Assembly (NCBI GenBank): GCA_035582835.1
Contig: JAYKAV010002925.1
Coordinates: 62,001 to 126,000, forward strand
Direction: 5' to 3'
Source of the DNA: Phoebastria nigripes
Lineage: Eukaryota > Chordata > Aves > Procellariiformes > Diomedeidae
Length of the DNA stretch: 64,000 nucleotides
Each line of letters opens with the position of its first letter. The first letter of the stretch is position 1. Position numbers and translations under genes: made by a program. The notes beneath the pieces are model-generated. The model did no database searches, was not told the DNA's origin, and saw only the letters and a program-made list of their open reading frames with translations. Positions 12,738-26,006 of the stretch are shown here, piece after piece.

Positions 12738-14906
12738 GGTGAGAAGTGTGAAAAACCTGGGTGTCGAGTGGCAGATCCGCCAGCAGCAACAGCCAAAAAG
12801 TATCTGAGCTCAGCCACAGACTTCCCTCCTCTCTTCTTGGGTGAGACAGGACAAATCCAGCCCCACACCTCCCCCTAAACCACCTAATGCTTGGAGCACG
12901 CCTGGCATAGGAAATGTCAAGATTTTGATTGTGGTTTTAAGAAACCCAAATCAGGAGCTTAAATGAAAGAGCGATCAGCCTTTGGGGCATGCCCACTGCC
13001 TGCAGTGAGAAAACCCAAACAAAACAAGCAGCCTATGCTACGGGGAACTAGGAAACTAAAAATACGGTGTATCAGAACTTGCATAATTCTGTTTGCAAAT
13101 GTTCTGGGTTTAACCAGGGGAGAGACTGATAGTGAATTGCTGGGAACCTCACCCCACTCACAGTAAATATTCAGCAAGCAGAGAGGCAGCATCCATAAAC
13201 AAGAAGCTCTTGAAGCTTACAGCACTATGCAATTATTACAATCTGACCATTTTTTAAGCAGAGCAAATATTTGCTTTCAATTTCATGGTTAGCTGTTGCC
13301 AGTGATGTACGCAGCCTCTATGGGCACAAACATTCACTTGCTCCTTGTTTGCCTTTTGGTTTTCACGCAGGAGGAGGGTTTGGTGCCAGCGTGTACTATT
13401 ACATATATAAAGCTATTTGCTTTTCTCTGACGTTCAGCTAGTTTGAAATGGCTACTGATGCTTTTCATTTAATTTCTCATGTGGATTAAACAAACATGTG
13501 CCACTCACAACAAACACTGCTGCTCATGACTCATTAAGCTGTGTTTCCTAACCAGGTAATCAGTTGCTTGAAAATGCTGTGACAACAGAGTTGATGAGCT
13601 ATGTAATGCAAAGAGGATGGTAACACAACCAAAGGCTGCCTTCTTCAGGCCTTTTGCACGCAATAGTGCTGTATTGGCACTTCTAAAAATTGAGGGATTT
13701 TTCCTCATCATTTTAATCTCATGTTTGGAAAATTTCTGGATTAAAACTCATGTTTTTTCCCCTGCCTTTTTCCTTACCTTTTTTCCCTTTATTAAGGCTA
13801 GTTTATATTATAGATAACATTATATCATGTTACATCATGGAAAGGGTGGAGNGCCAATGTCATTAGTTAAGGACTGACAAAACTTTCTCTTTCAGGGCAT
13901 AACACTTTGCTAATTAAAATACCCCACTGCCAGCTCACCTGCCTTGCCCAGTGTGCTGGGGCTGCAGAGCTGATCCAGACCTCGCCCCCAGTACACGCGA
14001 TGGGATGCAGGGACAGGAGGCACACACTGCGCCATTCCTCATCTTGGTGACGATANGCAAAACCTATGCGGTCCATCTGGGGCTGTTTGAGTATGGATAT
14101 TTATTTGCGTGCTCTCTTAGAGTTTTGGAGTCCATGCTGCACATTTGGAGGGTGAAATAAAACTTTTAAAAATAACTTTTCAATCTAGCGTTGAACTGCT
14201 CTTGGAAAATATTAGGCTACTAACAAAAATGACCACCTTCCCCTGCATTTATCCACTCTAAAAATACTGTGTCATACAGAATTCACTCATATTTCATTCA
14301 CAAGCCTATCATTTTCCCTAAGAAATTATTTCTTACTGTGAAAGTGTTTATTTTCTCCTATGCCAGTGACATGAGGCTATTAATGTCATTACATTAATGC
14401 TTGAATTGTTCATATCGTTGTCATGCTGCCGTAGTAAAACTTGCCCTCTAGTTTCTAGTAATTTGGATTATTCTGTGTTAGCACATCACGAGGGATGGCA
14501 ATGACTCGGGACACAGTTCATGCAGATGGAGNGCACTAACAGACGCTGGCAAGCCGAGGTTTGTACGCTGAGTAAAGCAAACTTTTGAGCACACACGGCC
14601 TTCTTCAGGTAAGATGTAGAAGCAACCTTCAAAGCTCGGCAGAAGTGGAGGGAAGCTGCTCTAAGCCAAATCAGGTGTGTGTAAGTTAGGCCACCTGACA
14701 GAAAAGGTAGCTGGTACTTGCACAGCAAAGTGAAGAGGTTTGATAAATTTATCCCCTGAAGTGTGGGGAGGGAAAATGCATCACCTGCCTGACGTGAGGG
14801 TGGGAAAGGAGCAGACTGTGATGCGCAATGAAACTTAGTTTCATAGCAAACTTACATTTGCTGCTTCTATTTCAGGTCTGCACAAGAGCTTGTGCTCCTG
14901 CAAGCT

Positions 14907-14938
14907 TTATTTTTTATTTTTTATTTTTTATTTTTTAA
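14907..14938 (+). repeat. (TTTTTTA)n microsatellite
   Basis: About four copies of a 7-bp T6A unit lie in tandem. Confidence 0.85.
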
Positions 14939-17900
14939 ATTAGACCAGTTCATCTAATAAAAGATATAATCTCTACCTACAAAACTTGTCTTGTTTATGT
15001 CCTTATGCTTTTTGGCTACAATAATGCTACGTCTTTTGTTACAAATATACACTGAATACAATTTACTTTGATATATATGATAGCATATTCTCATTTTTCA
15101 TTGTACAGCATGTGAAGGAGATAATACGTTCCTGTGACAAAGTTCACAGAGGGAAGTAACAAAATTAAATCATGATTCTTATGGGACACTCCAGGTTTTA
15201 TAATGGACTTTTCTGAGAATATGTGTTCCTCTGCTACACTGCAGTTTTTCTGCAGTCCTGTTTAAGATGTATAGAAAGATTTCAATGTTAGTTCTTTGAC
15301 GTCCAAATTGAAAATTCTTTAGTTTATTTCTGTTTTCCACCCCAGTTTTGGTATGCATTTAGTTTGGGATATATAGTTTTGTCTCTTTTTGCTGTTCTGG
15401 GAGATAGGTGTACACCTTTCAGACAAGCGGGAAGTGCTTTATCTTTAATAGAAATGTGTTATGACATATAATGCTCTTACTGATCCATTGTGGTGTTGTC
15501 CTCAACTACGCTTTCTTTGCAGAGCTTTTTTCAGAGCCCAGAGTTAAAGAAATGAGCAGCTGAAGTTCTGATAGTCCCAAGCTAAATCTAAATCACTCTC
15601 ATAAGTCTAAATATAAAACTAATAACAAGATGTGATCAGGGTTTGCATATGTCAGCTTCATTTGCAAAATCAAATTCTGACAGGAAATGGAAAACAAGAA
15701 AATCATCCTCAGGAAGATCCTAATAACTCTGAAATTTGAATATTTTTATCTTTTTTCGTTTGATCCTCTTTAAGGATTAATACAGTGCGTCAGGACAGTG
15801 CTTCCTACACAGGAAACTTAACAGACAGAAAATAATGTTAAAAGGTCTTAATCACAGCAGGATGAAAAAAAGTTTGTAACAAGAGGAGAATGAAAAGTGA
15901 ATTTAAAGGAAATAGTTGCTTTGTCATAACTCGACTGCTTAACAGCATCAGGCAGGAATTGTCCTAATTTTCTCTGAGGTATGGGATTGGCCTCTAATTA
16001 GTCAGCGGGAAGGAAACACAGCAATATTGTTCTGTGTGCTGTCGTATGTCCTCGCCCAACGGATAATGGTGGCTTTGCCAGCCCGCCCGAGGGGCTCAGG
16101 GAAGCCCCGACGCATGCAGCATGGCCACTGCCCTCCCGCTTGGCGGCCATTTTGTGTGCGGGTGCCTGCACAGCGTGGCGGTGGCTGCAGGGTGACACTG
16201 GTGTTTAAATAAGATATTCACACAGCAGCCACGTTGAGGCGATTCTCTTCGCCTTCCTAATTCCCCTGCTGAGAAGTCTCCTTCCAAAAGTGGCCATGTC
16301 TTCCCTGAAATACCTTCAGGTCCGTTATCTGAGAAGTTCCTCGAAACATTTACCATGAAAGGGCATCTGTGAGAAATTCCTTGGCTGGTACAGCTGGAGC
16401 GATGTCTGGGAATATTTGTAAGAGCCCATAAAACTGAAAAGACAGTTTGTTCAAAGGCCAAATACTTGGTAAATGCATCCCAGAAGCACAGCTTGTTTTA
16501 CCACCATTGGCCTGCCTGGCCACGCCGATGCCGTGCCCTCTCTTTCGGGTGCCATGCCCAATGCTGTGAAACACATGCAGGTGTTTCGGCCTTGAAATGG
16601 AAAATATCACAAGAACAGTTTTGGTAACGGTCCAGGCAGGATTTATAATAGGATTAGGTATCAGCAGCAGGCCCGGGAGTTGGGGTAACTCTTCTCATGC
16701 CGCAGGGCTTTTCCCCGTCACCTTTCTCAGCACGTGCCCAAGCTATTTGCTTGTTTCGGTGTAAAGTTTGAGCTCCATGTTCTTTTTTTTGGTTTCCAAA
16801 TTAATTCCGCATAGGAGGCCTTGAGTACGAAAATAACTTATTTTAGGCTTGAGTCCAAAACTACTTTGAAATAAGTGTTCAAGTTAGTGGGACCATTCAG
16901 GCTCCTTAAAGCATATACTTAATTTGGATCCCCAGAGCCCCAAGCACAGTGCAGTTAATGCAAACTTTGCCTTTAAGTTCTGGTCCTCTTTCAAGTGCTG
17001 CTAGTCCTCTCCAGCACCATCATTGTGCTTGGAGTATAAATGATTATGTTCCAGCAAAAAAAGCAACCCTGAGACTGTAATAACGATGCTGTCAGGTTTG
17101 AAGATGGTTTTAACAAGCCCTGGCCACTCTTCTGTGTAGAAAAGTTGATTAGAAGATGAGTGAGCACCTTCACTGGCTTTTGGAGGGCATTTGCAGCTCT
17201 GTTTCTGTTATTGCCTCAATTAATCCTTGCTAACTTTGTGGTAGGTTTAAAAAAAGTGAGCTGGGGTAAATATGTGGCAGCTAGTACCAACATTATGTGA
17301 GATTGCCACTGTTAAGACTGAAATCTCTTCAGAGCAAAGAATTTATCCATTTTTGTGTCTTTGAGATAAGCGAACAGCTTGACAACAGCAACATAACCCA
17401 AATTAATTATTCAAAATCTAAACATCTTTCAATTTCTGTGTTGCTATGCTCTTTAAAATAATTCACCACTGTCATCTGCTTTTGGTGCAGCCAGCTATAA
17501 AGAAAAATGAAAACGCCCTCACATTCCATTAAAATACTTCTTCACTTTGTTATTCTTTTCAATAGGCAAAGTTATCCTTCCTCAAAACACAGGCATAGTT
17601 CAGGCCATCTATTTTGTTCCACAAAGGCTGTTTTTAAATCCCCAAGAACAAAGATATTTCCTATGAGTCAAGGCAAATTCCTCCCTTCAAATGTGAATAT
17701 CGCCATCAATCTCTTGGCCAGAAGAAAATACTTACCCTCTTTTCCTTCCTATCTGGTTCCTGGAACGTTGCATCACACCTACCGTTTTCTGTTGATTTAT
17801 TTTCAGGAAGTGAAGTTACTAACTCAAGGTCAGAACCTTGTTTGTGACTTTGAATTTTTACACGATCCTTGTGTTTCAGAACATTTTAATTGACTGCGAG

Positions 17901-20900
17901 TAGAAAAGCGTACAGCATTGCTGGTATGTTTTGGTATAGAATGACAATCCTGGGGTCCCTCAAGGCTATGGACCAGGCTGACCATTTCCCTGAGTAAGTT
18001 TTACATCTTACATTTGTAGCATGAAAACTCATCACTGCCAAAGCCTTCCATAACAAGAGAGAATATTTTTCTGGAGAGGGGCACACACATGCCTGTGTAT
18101 TTGATCTGTGGCTGTTTAGAAGAAGGAGGAATGATCTGCCTGCAGTTTGCCTGTAAGAGCTGTTGCAGGGCTGCACTGGCTGTTGCATGGGCCATGGCTG
18201 CTGCACCAGCCGTTGCTGCCCACCACTTCTTGGCTGCCCTGGGATGCTTTGCTGTGCTGGGAGTTAGCGCTCCTTTGTTTTCCAGGATGAGTTTGCTCTT
18301 TGTCAACTTGAAAACCAGGACAGGGAAAAGTTTGTGTATCTTTGGCTAAGAGTCAGAAAAAAGTGAAGTCTGAAAAAACTTACTCATCTCTTTTTGGCTT
18401 ATTTCTAATGATTATCCACTCTAAAAATCCATGTTCTGATGGTGATCTGGACCTCCATGGTAGGTGGATGAACTATCTCCTTGATTTCACTGAGCATGTA
18501 AATGCTAGTAATTGCTCACAGTCAGTAGGAAAGGGTGCTGGCTTATAGTGATTTATTTTATTACTTATGTTAATGTGAAGGTGCGATAGAAGATAGCCTT
18601 GTGGGCACTAAGTAACAAGAGTTAAGTAATGACTGAGGTTTCCCTTGGAGACTGTCAACACATATGGTTTTCTCCAACCTTTTTTCACATGATTTCAAAA
18701 TAATTTCAAATGATTATGAATATTTATTAATTGAGCTGCTTTACGGGCTGGGCTGGCTGATGTTCAGTTCTTCACACATTCTGTTACATGTACCTCGTCC
18801 AGGATTATTTCCACAAAGTCCTTCCTCCCTTCCTGTTCAGGGAAAGCAAGGAGGCAAACAAATAACCATGAAATCACTTTGGGATTTCTGATGTTTTGCA
18901 CAGACGTTCTTCTCATCTCCCTTCTCATTTATCACTGGGTCTACTTTCTCTCTTCTTCACAATCATGAAATTATTCTCTTTTGCTCTTCCTCTCCAGGCC
19001 TCTTTTTCCTCCTGTGTTTCTTCTGTCTTGCTTTCCTCCCCTCTGGCTTGTGGCTTCAGCGAGCCCCATTGCCAACTCCAAAAATGCAGCCATTGCCTAT
19101 GTCTCCACTCATGCTTGCGGGAGCCCTCGGTGACACTGACCTGCTTGGGAGCACACTGGGGAGGGTGAGAAGAAGACCTGAGAGGCCAGCAGCCCCCATC
19201 ACGATGGGCACTTGGCCAACGGTGGTGCCCCCTTGCCCTTCACAGGATAACCGGCTGCCGGCAACTCTCACTCCCACCCTTTGGGCACCTGGGGGAGGCT
19301 TGGGGGGGCTGCCCGAGGCAGGTACCTTTGGCCATGCCTTTGGCTAAGCATCCCTTTCATTAGCATGCACTTGAGTTTTTATCTTGGACACCTTTCTCTT
19401 CTTGGGCAGCACAGCCAGCTCAGCAGCCTGCCCCCCACTTAGCTCCTGCGGCATCTTTCTGCATCCGCCAGCTCCCCGGGAGGCTGCAGGGTGAGTGGGC
19501 TCATGGACGTAATGTCGGCTAAAGGAAAAAAAGCACAAACCCTGAAGATCTGCAAGCCAGATCAGTGTGCAGTGTAGCAGGTAAGCACGGCCGAGCTGCA
19601 GCAGGAGGATGCAGAGAAAACTTTGTGAAGTTACATTTTCAGTTACGCTCTCCAGTGTCAAAGGCAAACTGTAGTTTAGTAACAATGCATCAGTTGGCTG
19701 TCATACTCACTGCTATGATACCGCAATACTTGCCACCTTTTCTTTATCACTGAGTCTTTCAAAAATTCCCCCTCTTTTATACTTTTATAAAAACCCACTG
19801 TAAAACTATATGGTAGTCTATTTGCTATACTGGGTGAAAAGGACCTATGTGCTTCCTCTTTGAAATCAGTTCCTCTTTACAGTCTATGAGAAGATCGTAT
19901 GAGAAACTCTACAAAGCAAATGAAAAGCAAAGACGTTTCTTTGTGGGAAAAAAAGAAGTGCTAAGTTGTTTGCAAAACCATGTGAGAATTTGAAAAGTGA
20001 ATGGTTTTGTGTGTCCGTGGTAGAGGGGAGAAGGGAAAGCTACAATGCGTGAGTGAGGAAAAGCAAGAGAAATGAAAGCAGGAAAGATTTTGCAGAGGAA
20101 CTTCTGCAGTTTTATCTCTGTGTTATTTGACTGTGTATAATAACTCACTGAGCACAGACAGGGAAAGCACCATGTCTAGTCATTTCAGCAAGGGAAAAGT
20201 CTGAATCACATGGGCAACTCGACTCAGATAACAGCAGAACTGACAGAAACAAAATAATCTGTAAAAGTACTTTATGTTCCATGTGTTTACATTTTCTCAG
20301 TATTTATAAGTATAAGAAGGCAATCAAAGTAGTTACTCCAAGTAGTTGTTGATGCCTTTTTCAGAAGGATTTCATGGTTCTCCAAAGTTTCTGGATGACA
20401 AAGAAAGGATCTGATTCTTTCCCACATTTATCCATACGCAAGTAAGAAAGGAAATACTTCAGAGGTTTAGTTTTGGTCAAGTTGCTGCTAGAAAATGCAG
20501 AAGAGATGATGACTGCTGTTCCCTGCCAAACTAAAATTTGCAGGGGAGAACAGATGGATATTCTAGCAGTTAGCCATGCTCAGACATAATAACCGTCATA
20601 GGACTTCTCCACTGGGACTTGAGATAAGCAGTGTGTTGATCCAAGATACGGCTTGTTTAAATGGGTTGAGAAACTTAACCACAAGATGGAAACTGGCTCT
20701 GTTAAGTGCAGGAGTAGTGAAGTGCTGCATTTGACCTACCACGATGGCTGGAAATTTGTGGCAGCAAAAAACCAAAAACATTTGTTTTATGTTAAACTAC
20801 TGACTCAGTTTTGAAACACAGCTCATATGCTGGTGTCACCCAGTTGGTGACATGGCCTCTATTTTCTTTGGTAGTTTAGAGGAGCTCACTGCAGAGCTTA

Positions 20901-23900
20901 GGGCGGGTCCTGGGAAAGGAAAGGCTGCTGCATTTATGCCTTATAATTAATTTGGGGTTGAAGTCGACTGTTTAAGATCTGAAGGAGCCAGGTGTGTGAA
21001 ATATGACATACCTGAAATGAATGCTCTCGCAGAAGAAATGGAGATTAAAGGCCAGCTTGCTGCAGCTACCAGAGTGAGTACAGACTTCAAAAAGTACAAT
21101 GTGCAAGAGGAATTTGGAGAATCCTGGACCTTTCTGGGACTGAGAAAAATACTGTAGGTGTGGGAATCAATATTGGTTCTTGTCTGGTTTGCTAGAAAAG
21201 GGACTTGTGGGCTTCCCTTCCCCATTTGACTTTTTATTGTCTTTCCAGGTAAGTCCAAATAGATTAGAAGAGCCCTTGTACCCTCTCTTCCCAGTGTGTA
21301 CACACAGGCACAGATGCAGACATGCACAGAGTCACCCCAAACCATGATCATTACATCAAGCATGACTTATTTACTTCAAAATGTTTCTTGGGACACCTGT
21401 GGTTTTAATAATCTGATTAGAAGAACTTAAGTCTTATTTGTGCTCGGAAATGTCATCTTTGCAGTAAGGCGAGAGACCCGTCTGATCTTTGGGAAGAGGG
21501 CAAGTGCCAAAATCCCGCAGAAGCAGAAAGCCTGCAGCTCCTCTGAGCTGGGTGACGGCAGGAGGCTGCGGACGGCCCCCACATCGGTCGATCGATGTTA
21601 GTGCAGGTTTCATCATTTCCTGCAGTCAAGACATTTTGGCTCGATCTCTGCGGGCAGACTGGCGTACGCAGCAGGCTTGCTGCTCCTGGCGCTGCTCCTC
21701 GGCAGGAAGTACCTGCACCCAGTGCCGGCCTCTGGTAACTCTTCGGCAGCTTCTTGTGACAGCTCTGTTTCCTGCGGCTGGTATTCTTAGGAACTTCCTC
21801 ACTTGTTCCCCAGAAAAACACATCCCTCATATGCCATTTTCATTTGGAGTCCAGTAATCCTTGCAGAGCAACAGTTTCACAGCTGATGCCGCCCCAGTTG
21901 GGTCAAAAGAGCAAGCACAAATGCAAATATTTTAGCAGCAGCTATTTTCGAACCAATCTTCTGAAGGTCTCCTGGTTGCCACTGTTTTCTGACGGACACA
22001 GAGGGAAACTGTTCATGCTCTCCATGGCTGCTCTCCACGTTTCCACAAAGTTGCAGCTCTGCTGCGGCCTTTTTGATTGCCGTCTTTTAGTGTTTTCCAC
22101 AGCGTTTTCCTCAGCCATGGCGCTGGGGTACAGTCCCCATGTCCTGCCCACAGCGGAAGCGCCTGCCAGTTTTATTCATCGCCCAAGTCCTCGGTGGGGG
22201 TTCGAGTGGGGCCTCCTGGTGACATGGCCGCAGGCAGGGTGAGGTGCCCGAGGGGCAGCTCCCAGCCCATGCCACCTCTCATGGGACTTGTCTGTCTGTC
22301 TGTTTTGTGTAGTGACCTGGGCTTCAGCCACAAGATATGCTCTACCAGTGCATTAAATCATTTTACTGAAGTGGGCAGGAAGGAGCAATATTGACTGTTC
22401 ATAAACTGGTATTTATTTTAACAGAAAGTAGACACGTGGTTGACCATGTTAGCCCCGGCCCAATAACTCCTGAGCATTTGGGAATACTCGCAGCACCTCA
22501 CTGGGCTCCATTTAATTTTGCGGCAATCATCTGAGCTGTTTGGAGATGATGTAAAGAAGATTTTTAAAGATCATCAAAAAGCTAGTTATATAAGCTACAC
22601 TTCCTTTCCAAGACCCATACTGAATTTCTACATTATTGTTAGTACCTATCCAACATATATTACCTATCAATTTATGTTCTGCAATTGGAAAACCTTTTTT
22701 TTCCCCTTTTTAATATATGTAAGTAATATTGAAAATAAAAAATAGCACTTATTTCTAATTTAAACAACATTTTCAAACGTGGTTGTTGATGCCACCTGTT
22801 ACTGGGATTACCTTACATTCTCTTACTGGAATACGTTTCTGTTCTTTTAAATGTTACCTAGCTTCAGATGTTTCTCTGACATTTTCCATTACAAGTAACT
22901 GCAGCAAGGTGGTGATTTTGTGCATCTGTGTGGAAAAAGAATCAGCCTAAATGATTTGGCCCATTTGAGAATAGAATCAGGGAAAAGAGGATGTTTTCCC
23001 ATAGTAAAATAATGAGTCATTTTTCCTGGGAAAAGTTGCTCCTCCCATTCTCTACAGCAGGGCTTTGCTTTGCACTCAGCCAAAGGCTGGAGCAACAAGA
23101 AGTGCCTGAACTGAGTCTGGAAGTGGGCTTCTCTGGGCTGCCAAAGGAGTCCATGCGGGACTGCTGGTGAACTGGAGGGACATCCAGAGAACAAGAAAAT
23201 AAGGCTTGTAGTTAGAGCGGAGGCCATAAGGAGACCAGCTGGGCAGAGGCTAGGAAAATCAAAGGAAGACATTTCTAGCTGTGCCTGGATAAAGTGAATG
23301 CGGAAGGTTGGGACCTGGACTCGGGCAGGCATGTAGTCAAGAAGGTAGTAAGATGAGGGAAAGTGGCTTACAGGAGGAGCTGGGAAAGGTGGTGTTGCTG
23401 GGGAGCTGGCAAACTGGGACTGGGGTCAGAGCAAGAGTGACAGAGCTGTCACCTTATGACAGCCAAAACCAGCTGTGCAAGAAGACAGGAGGAAATGTGT
23501 GTGAAAGCAGGTGGGATTTAGACTGTCACACTCAAGAGACTGAAACCAGAAAGGCTGAGGAAGCAGCACTGGGCACATCTGCACTGGAGCTGGGATGGCA
23601 TGTCCACATTCCTGCAAGGGCAGGACTTGGGGCTCCCTTGCAGCACCTCAGCTCCTTCTGGCACTGAAATCTGGACATACACTGGCCACCCTCTGCTCTG
23701 TTTCTCCAGAAAGGAAACCTGGGCACACAGACTGAATGGGAGCTGTGCTGCCCTACAAACAGCTATAGGAGCTAAGCCATGGGGGACCTTAGGGCATGAT
23801 CTGATGCGATCCAGCCGCTGCACGAACGCTTCGGGGTGAGGTGCCTAGGCATGACCTTGGCACAGAACAGACTTGGCAAGGCCAGGGGAGAAAAAGAGGT

Positions 23901-24729
23901 AAACTTCAGGGGAACCAGAAGAAAGTAAAGATGCCATCTCTCACCTGCAGAGGCCTCAAGAGATTCCCAAATCTCAGCATTGTGAATAAACCCTACGTGA
24001 CAGCTTACTCCTCTTCCGGAGCAAAGGCCTTGTGGTGGGTAAAGAGGTTCAAAGCACGGGATTTTAGACACTGTCACACAACGTAATTTCTGTTTCTATT
24101 TTTTTTTTAATCATTGCACCGTCTCATTCATCACACAGGGTGAGCCAGCTGTCGGGAGGAATCAGAAGTGTGTAGAAAAGACTACTTCACATATTATTTA
24201 AGTTGATGGAAGTACCTGATTGCAGAGAAGCGGGCTTAACTGTTCAACTAGTCAAGCGGCATTCTAGGGAAAGGGTTTCTCTACTGCTACGAAATTCCTG
24301 TGTGAGGGTAGGCAGGTTGTGAGAATGACCATTTCCAGGCATGACCACCGTTTCCAAGTGGCTAACTTGATGCTTAGGGTTCTTGTTTCAGGAATGATGA
24401 TCGCTCAAAACCTGCTTGCAGTTATGCTTCAGATGCATGTAAGCAAATGCTGAAATACAAAATAAGCAAGTGCAAGACATTAGATTGTGGACGCAAATGC
24501 ATGGCTGCTTCAGAGTGCTGCCTCTCCACACTTCAGGTCCCCAGATGTGTAGTCTGATTAACACCTGCTTACAGGCCTGCAACATTGTGAAAATGAGTAA
24601 TCATTTGTGTTTCACAAAGATGACATTAAATGAGAAGTAGAGAGAAATGATGACATTCATCCCTCATCAGGATGGGCTTTGGATTTTGCGCGAATATGTA
24701 AACACTGTGAACACACTGAAAACATGATT

Positions 24730-24748
24730 AAAAAAAAAAAAAAAAAAA
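24730..24748 (+). repeat. Poly(A), 19 nt
   Basis: A simple A run in intergenic sequence; no retrocopy is recognisable upstream. Confidence 0.85.
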
Positions 24749-25453
24749 GCTACTCAGTGGGGGTTCCAGCAAAAAACACTATGCGATCATGTAACTAAAG
24801 CAACTTTAATTGAGGCATTTCCTAATTTCAGGGTACTTAACTATGCCTCTAATATTCCTTTCATAGTGCTTTGTTGTATACATAACACACTGAGTTACAC
24901 CCCACTGTCTCTCACACCCAATTCTTAATACTTGGGAATGACAAAGATTCATATGAATTGGTACAGATTTCTGNAAAACAAAGAACTAACATGCTGCACT
25001 TGGATTGTATCTATTTCACAAAATACAAGTGAAACAGAAGCACCAGTTTTGAAAATTTTTACAGCAGCAGTTATTCTTCTCCTGGAGATTCAGTTGCAGG
25101 AAAATTGCATAAGATTTTGGCAAGACTCACTCATTTATTACACTTACACAAGATCTAACACATTGAGTCTTGTCTCCAGATCCGCCTGTACTGCAAAAAA
25201 TGACATAATACAGGTTCCTTGCAGAATTTAATCTCTCATTTTCTTTCATGTCCAGACTTGTTCTGTTTACTCTTGTAGTGTCATAAATTGTGGACTTAGT
25301 TTTATGCTATTTTTCCTTCCCCCCCATCTGGAAAAGTGCTCCTAAGTAAGTTAAACATGCATGAAATTAAAGATACTTTTAGTATTGTCTTTAAGGAAAA
25401 CCCTTCGACTGCCTCCCCCCAAAAACCACCATGACATTGCTTAGGATTATCTA

Positions 25454-25463
25454 TTTATTTATT
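25454..25463 (-). terminator. SLC38A2: SLC38A2 distal polyadenylation signal (overlapping AATAAA pair)
   Basis: On the minus strand two AATAAA hexamers overlap (AATAAATAAA). They are followed within about 30 nt by GGTGGTTTTTGGGGGG, a typical G/U-rich downstream element. Confidence 0.7.
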
Positions 25464-25558
25464 TCAGTTAAAACAAACATACAATGTTTCATTGAAACTG
25501 TGTTGCACTCCCTGCCAACAACTATAGCTAGACTGTTGGCCTCTAACAATACAGTGGG

Positions 25559-26006
25559 TATTTACATATGTACACAGATGTACCGTAGGATGCCTGAATT
25601 TGGTGGCCTAACAAATATGTCAGATCGTAAAAGTTGTTAAGTTGCTGCATTCAGGAAATCGTAACATCCATGGTAAATTTTAGAGAAGTATACATGAACC
25701 TGAAAGATGCTTTTTATGGACCCAAGTGACTCCTGTGTTTATTGCAACATATACATTTGTAATAAATACAATCTTAGCGTTTTCTTACACACCTTAGGCG
25801 TAACACGTTTCTTCCATTTTTGTAGGCAATACATTTTGTTGTAAAAGAATCTTTCCTTTGACAGTTGTTATACAGATGTACATGAACAACTCCTTGAAAT
25901 GATGTAAATCAGTAATGAGAGAGGAATATATACATAAATCCCAGATTCCAAACCTACATTATATACATTATACTTACAGTATATACACACATACAATTTA
26001 TGTACA
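25559..26006 (-). promoter_or_regulatory. Cluster of six Pumilio response elements in the SLC38A2 3'UTR
   Basis: The minus (mRNA) strand carries the UGUANAUA consensus six times: TGTAAATA at 25559-25566, TGTACATA at 25567-25574, TGTATATA at 25927-25934, 25960-25967 and 25980-25987, and TGTACATA at 25999-26006. All lie in the last 570 nt of the long 3'UTR. Pumilio proteins bind this motif to repress or destabilise mRNAs. Binding here is inferred; AT-rich composition raises the chance expectation. Confidence 0.55.

Larger units (their letters stand above)
4081..14000. other. Intergenic stretch, no gene recognised
   Basis: I see no coding exon, RNA gene or recognisable transposon here. Composition is AT-rich with short low-complexity T/G tracts (near 6960-6985) and two short inverted repeats, at 9443-9468 and 12708-12737. 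Isolated single N bases occur, for example at 7146, 7482 and 9216. Confidence 0.55.
14001..25436. other. Intergenic stretch between the 3-4 kb island and the SLC38A2 3' end
   Basis: No coding exon or RNA gene is recognised. Slightly GC-richer parts at about 19040-19340, 21480-22260 and 23100-24070 show no domain in any frame. A GGCGGCCATTTTG motif at about 16140-16154 resembles a YY1 site. An A19 run is at 24730-24748. Confidence 0.5.

Noticed and set aside
16096..16461. 121-codon minus-strand frame with a GC-rich start
   Set aside because: No similarity recognised; it overlaps another frame and lies in non-conserved-looking sequence.
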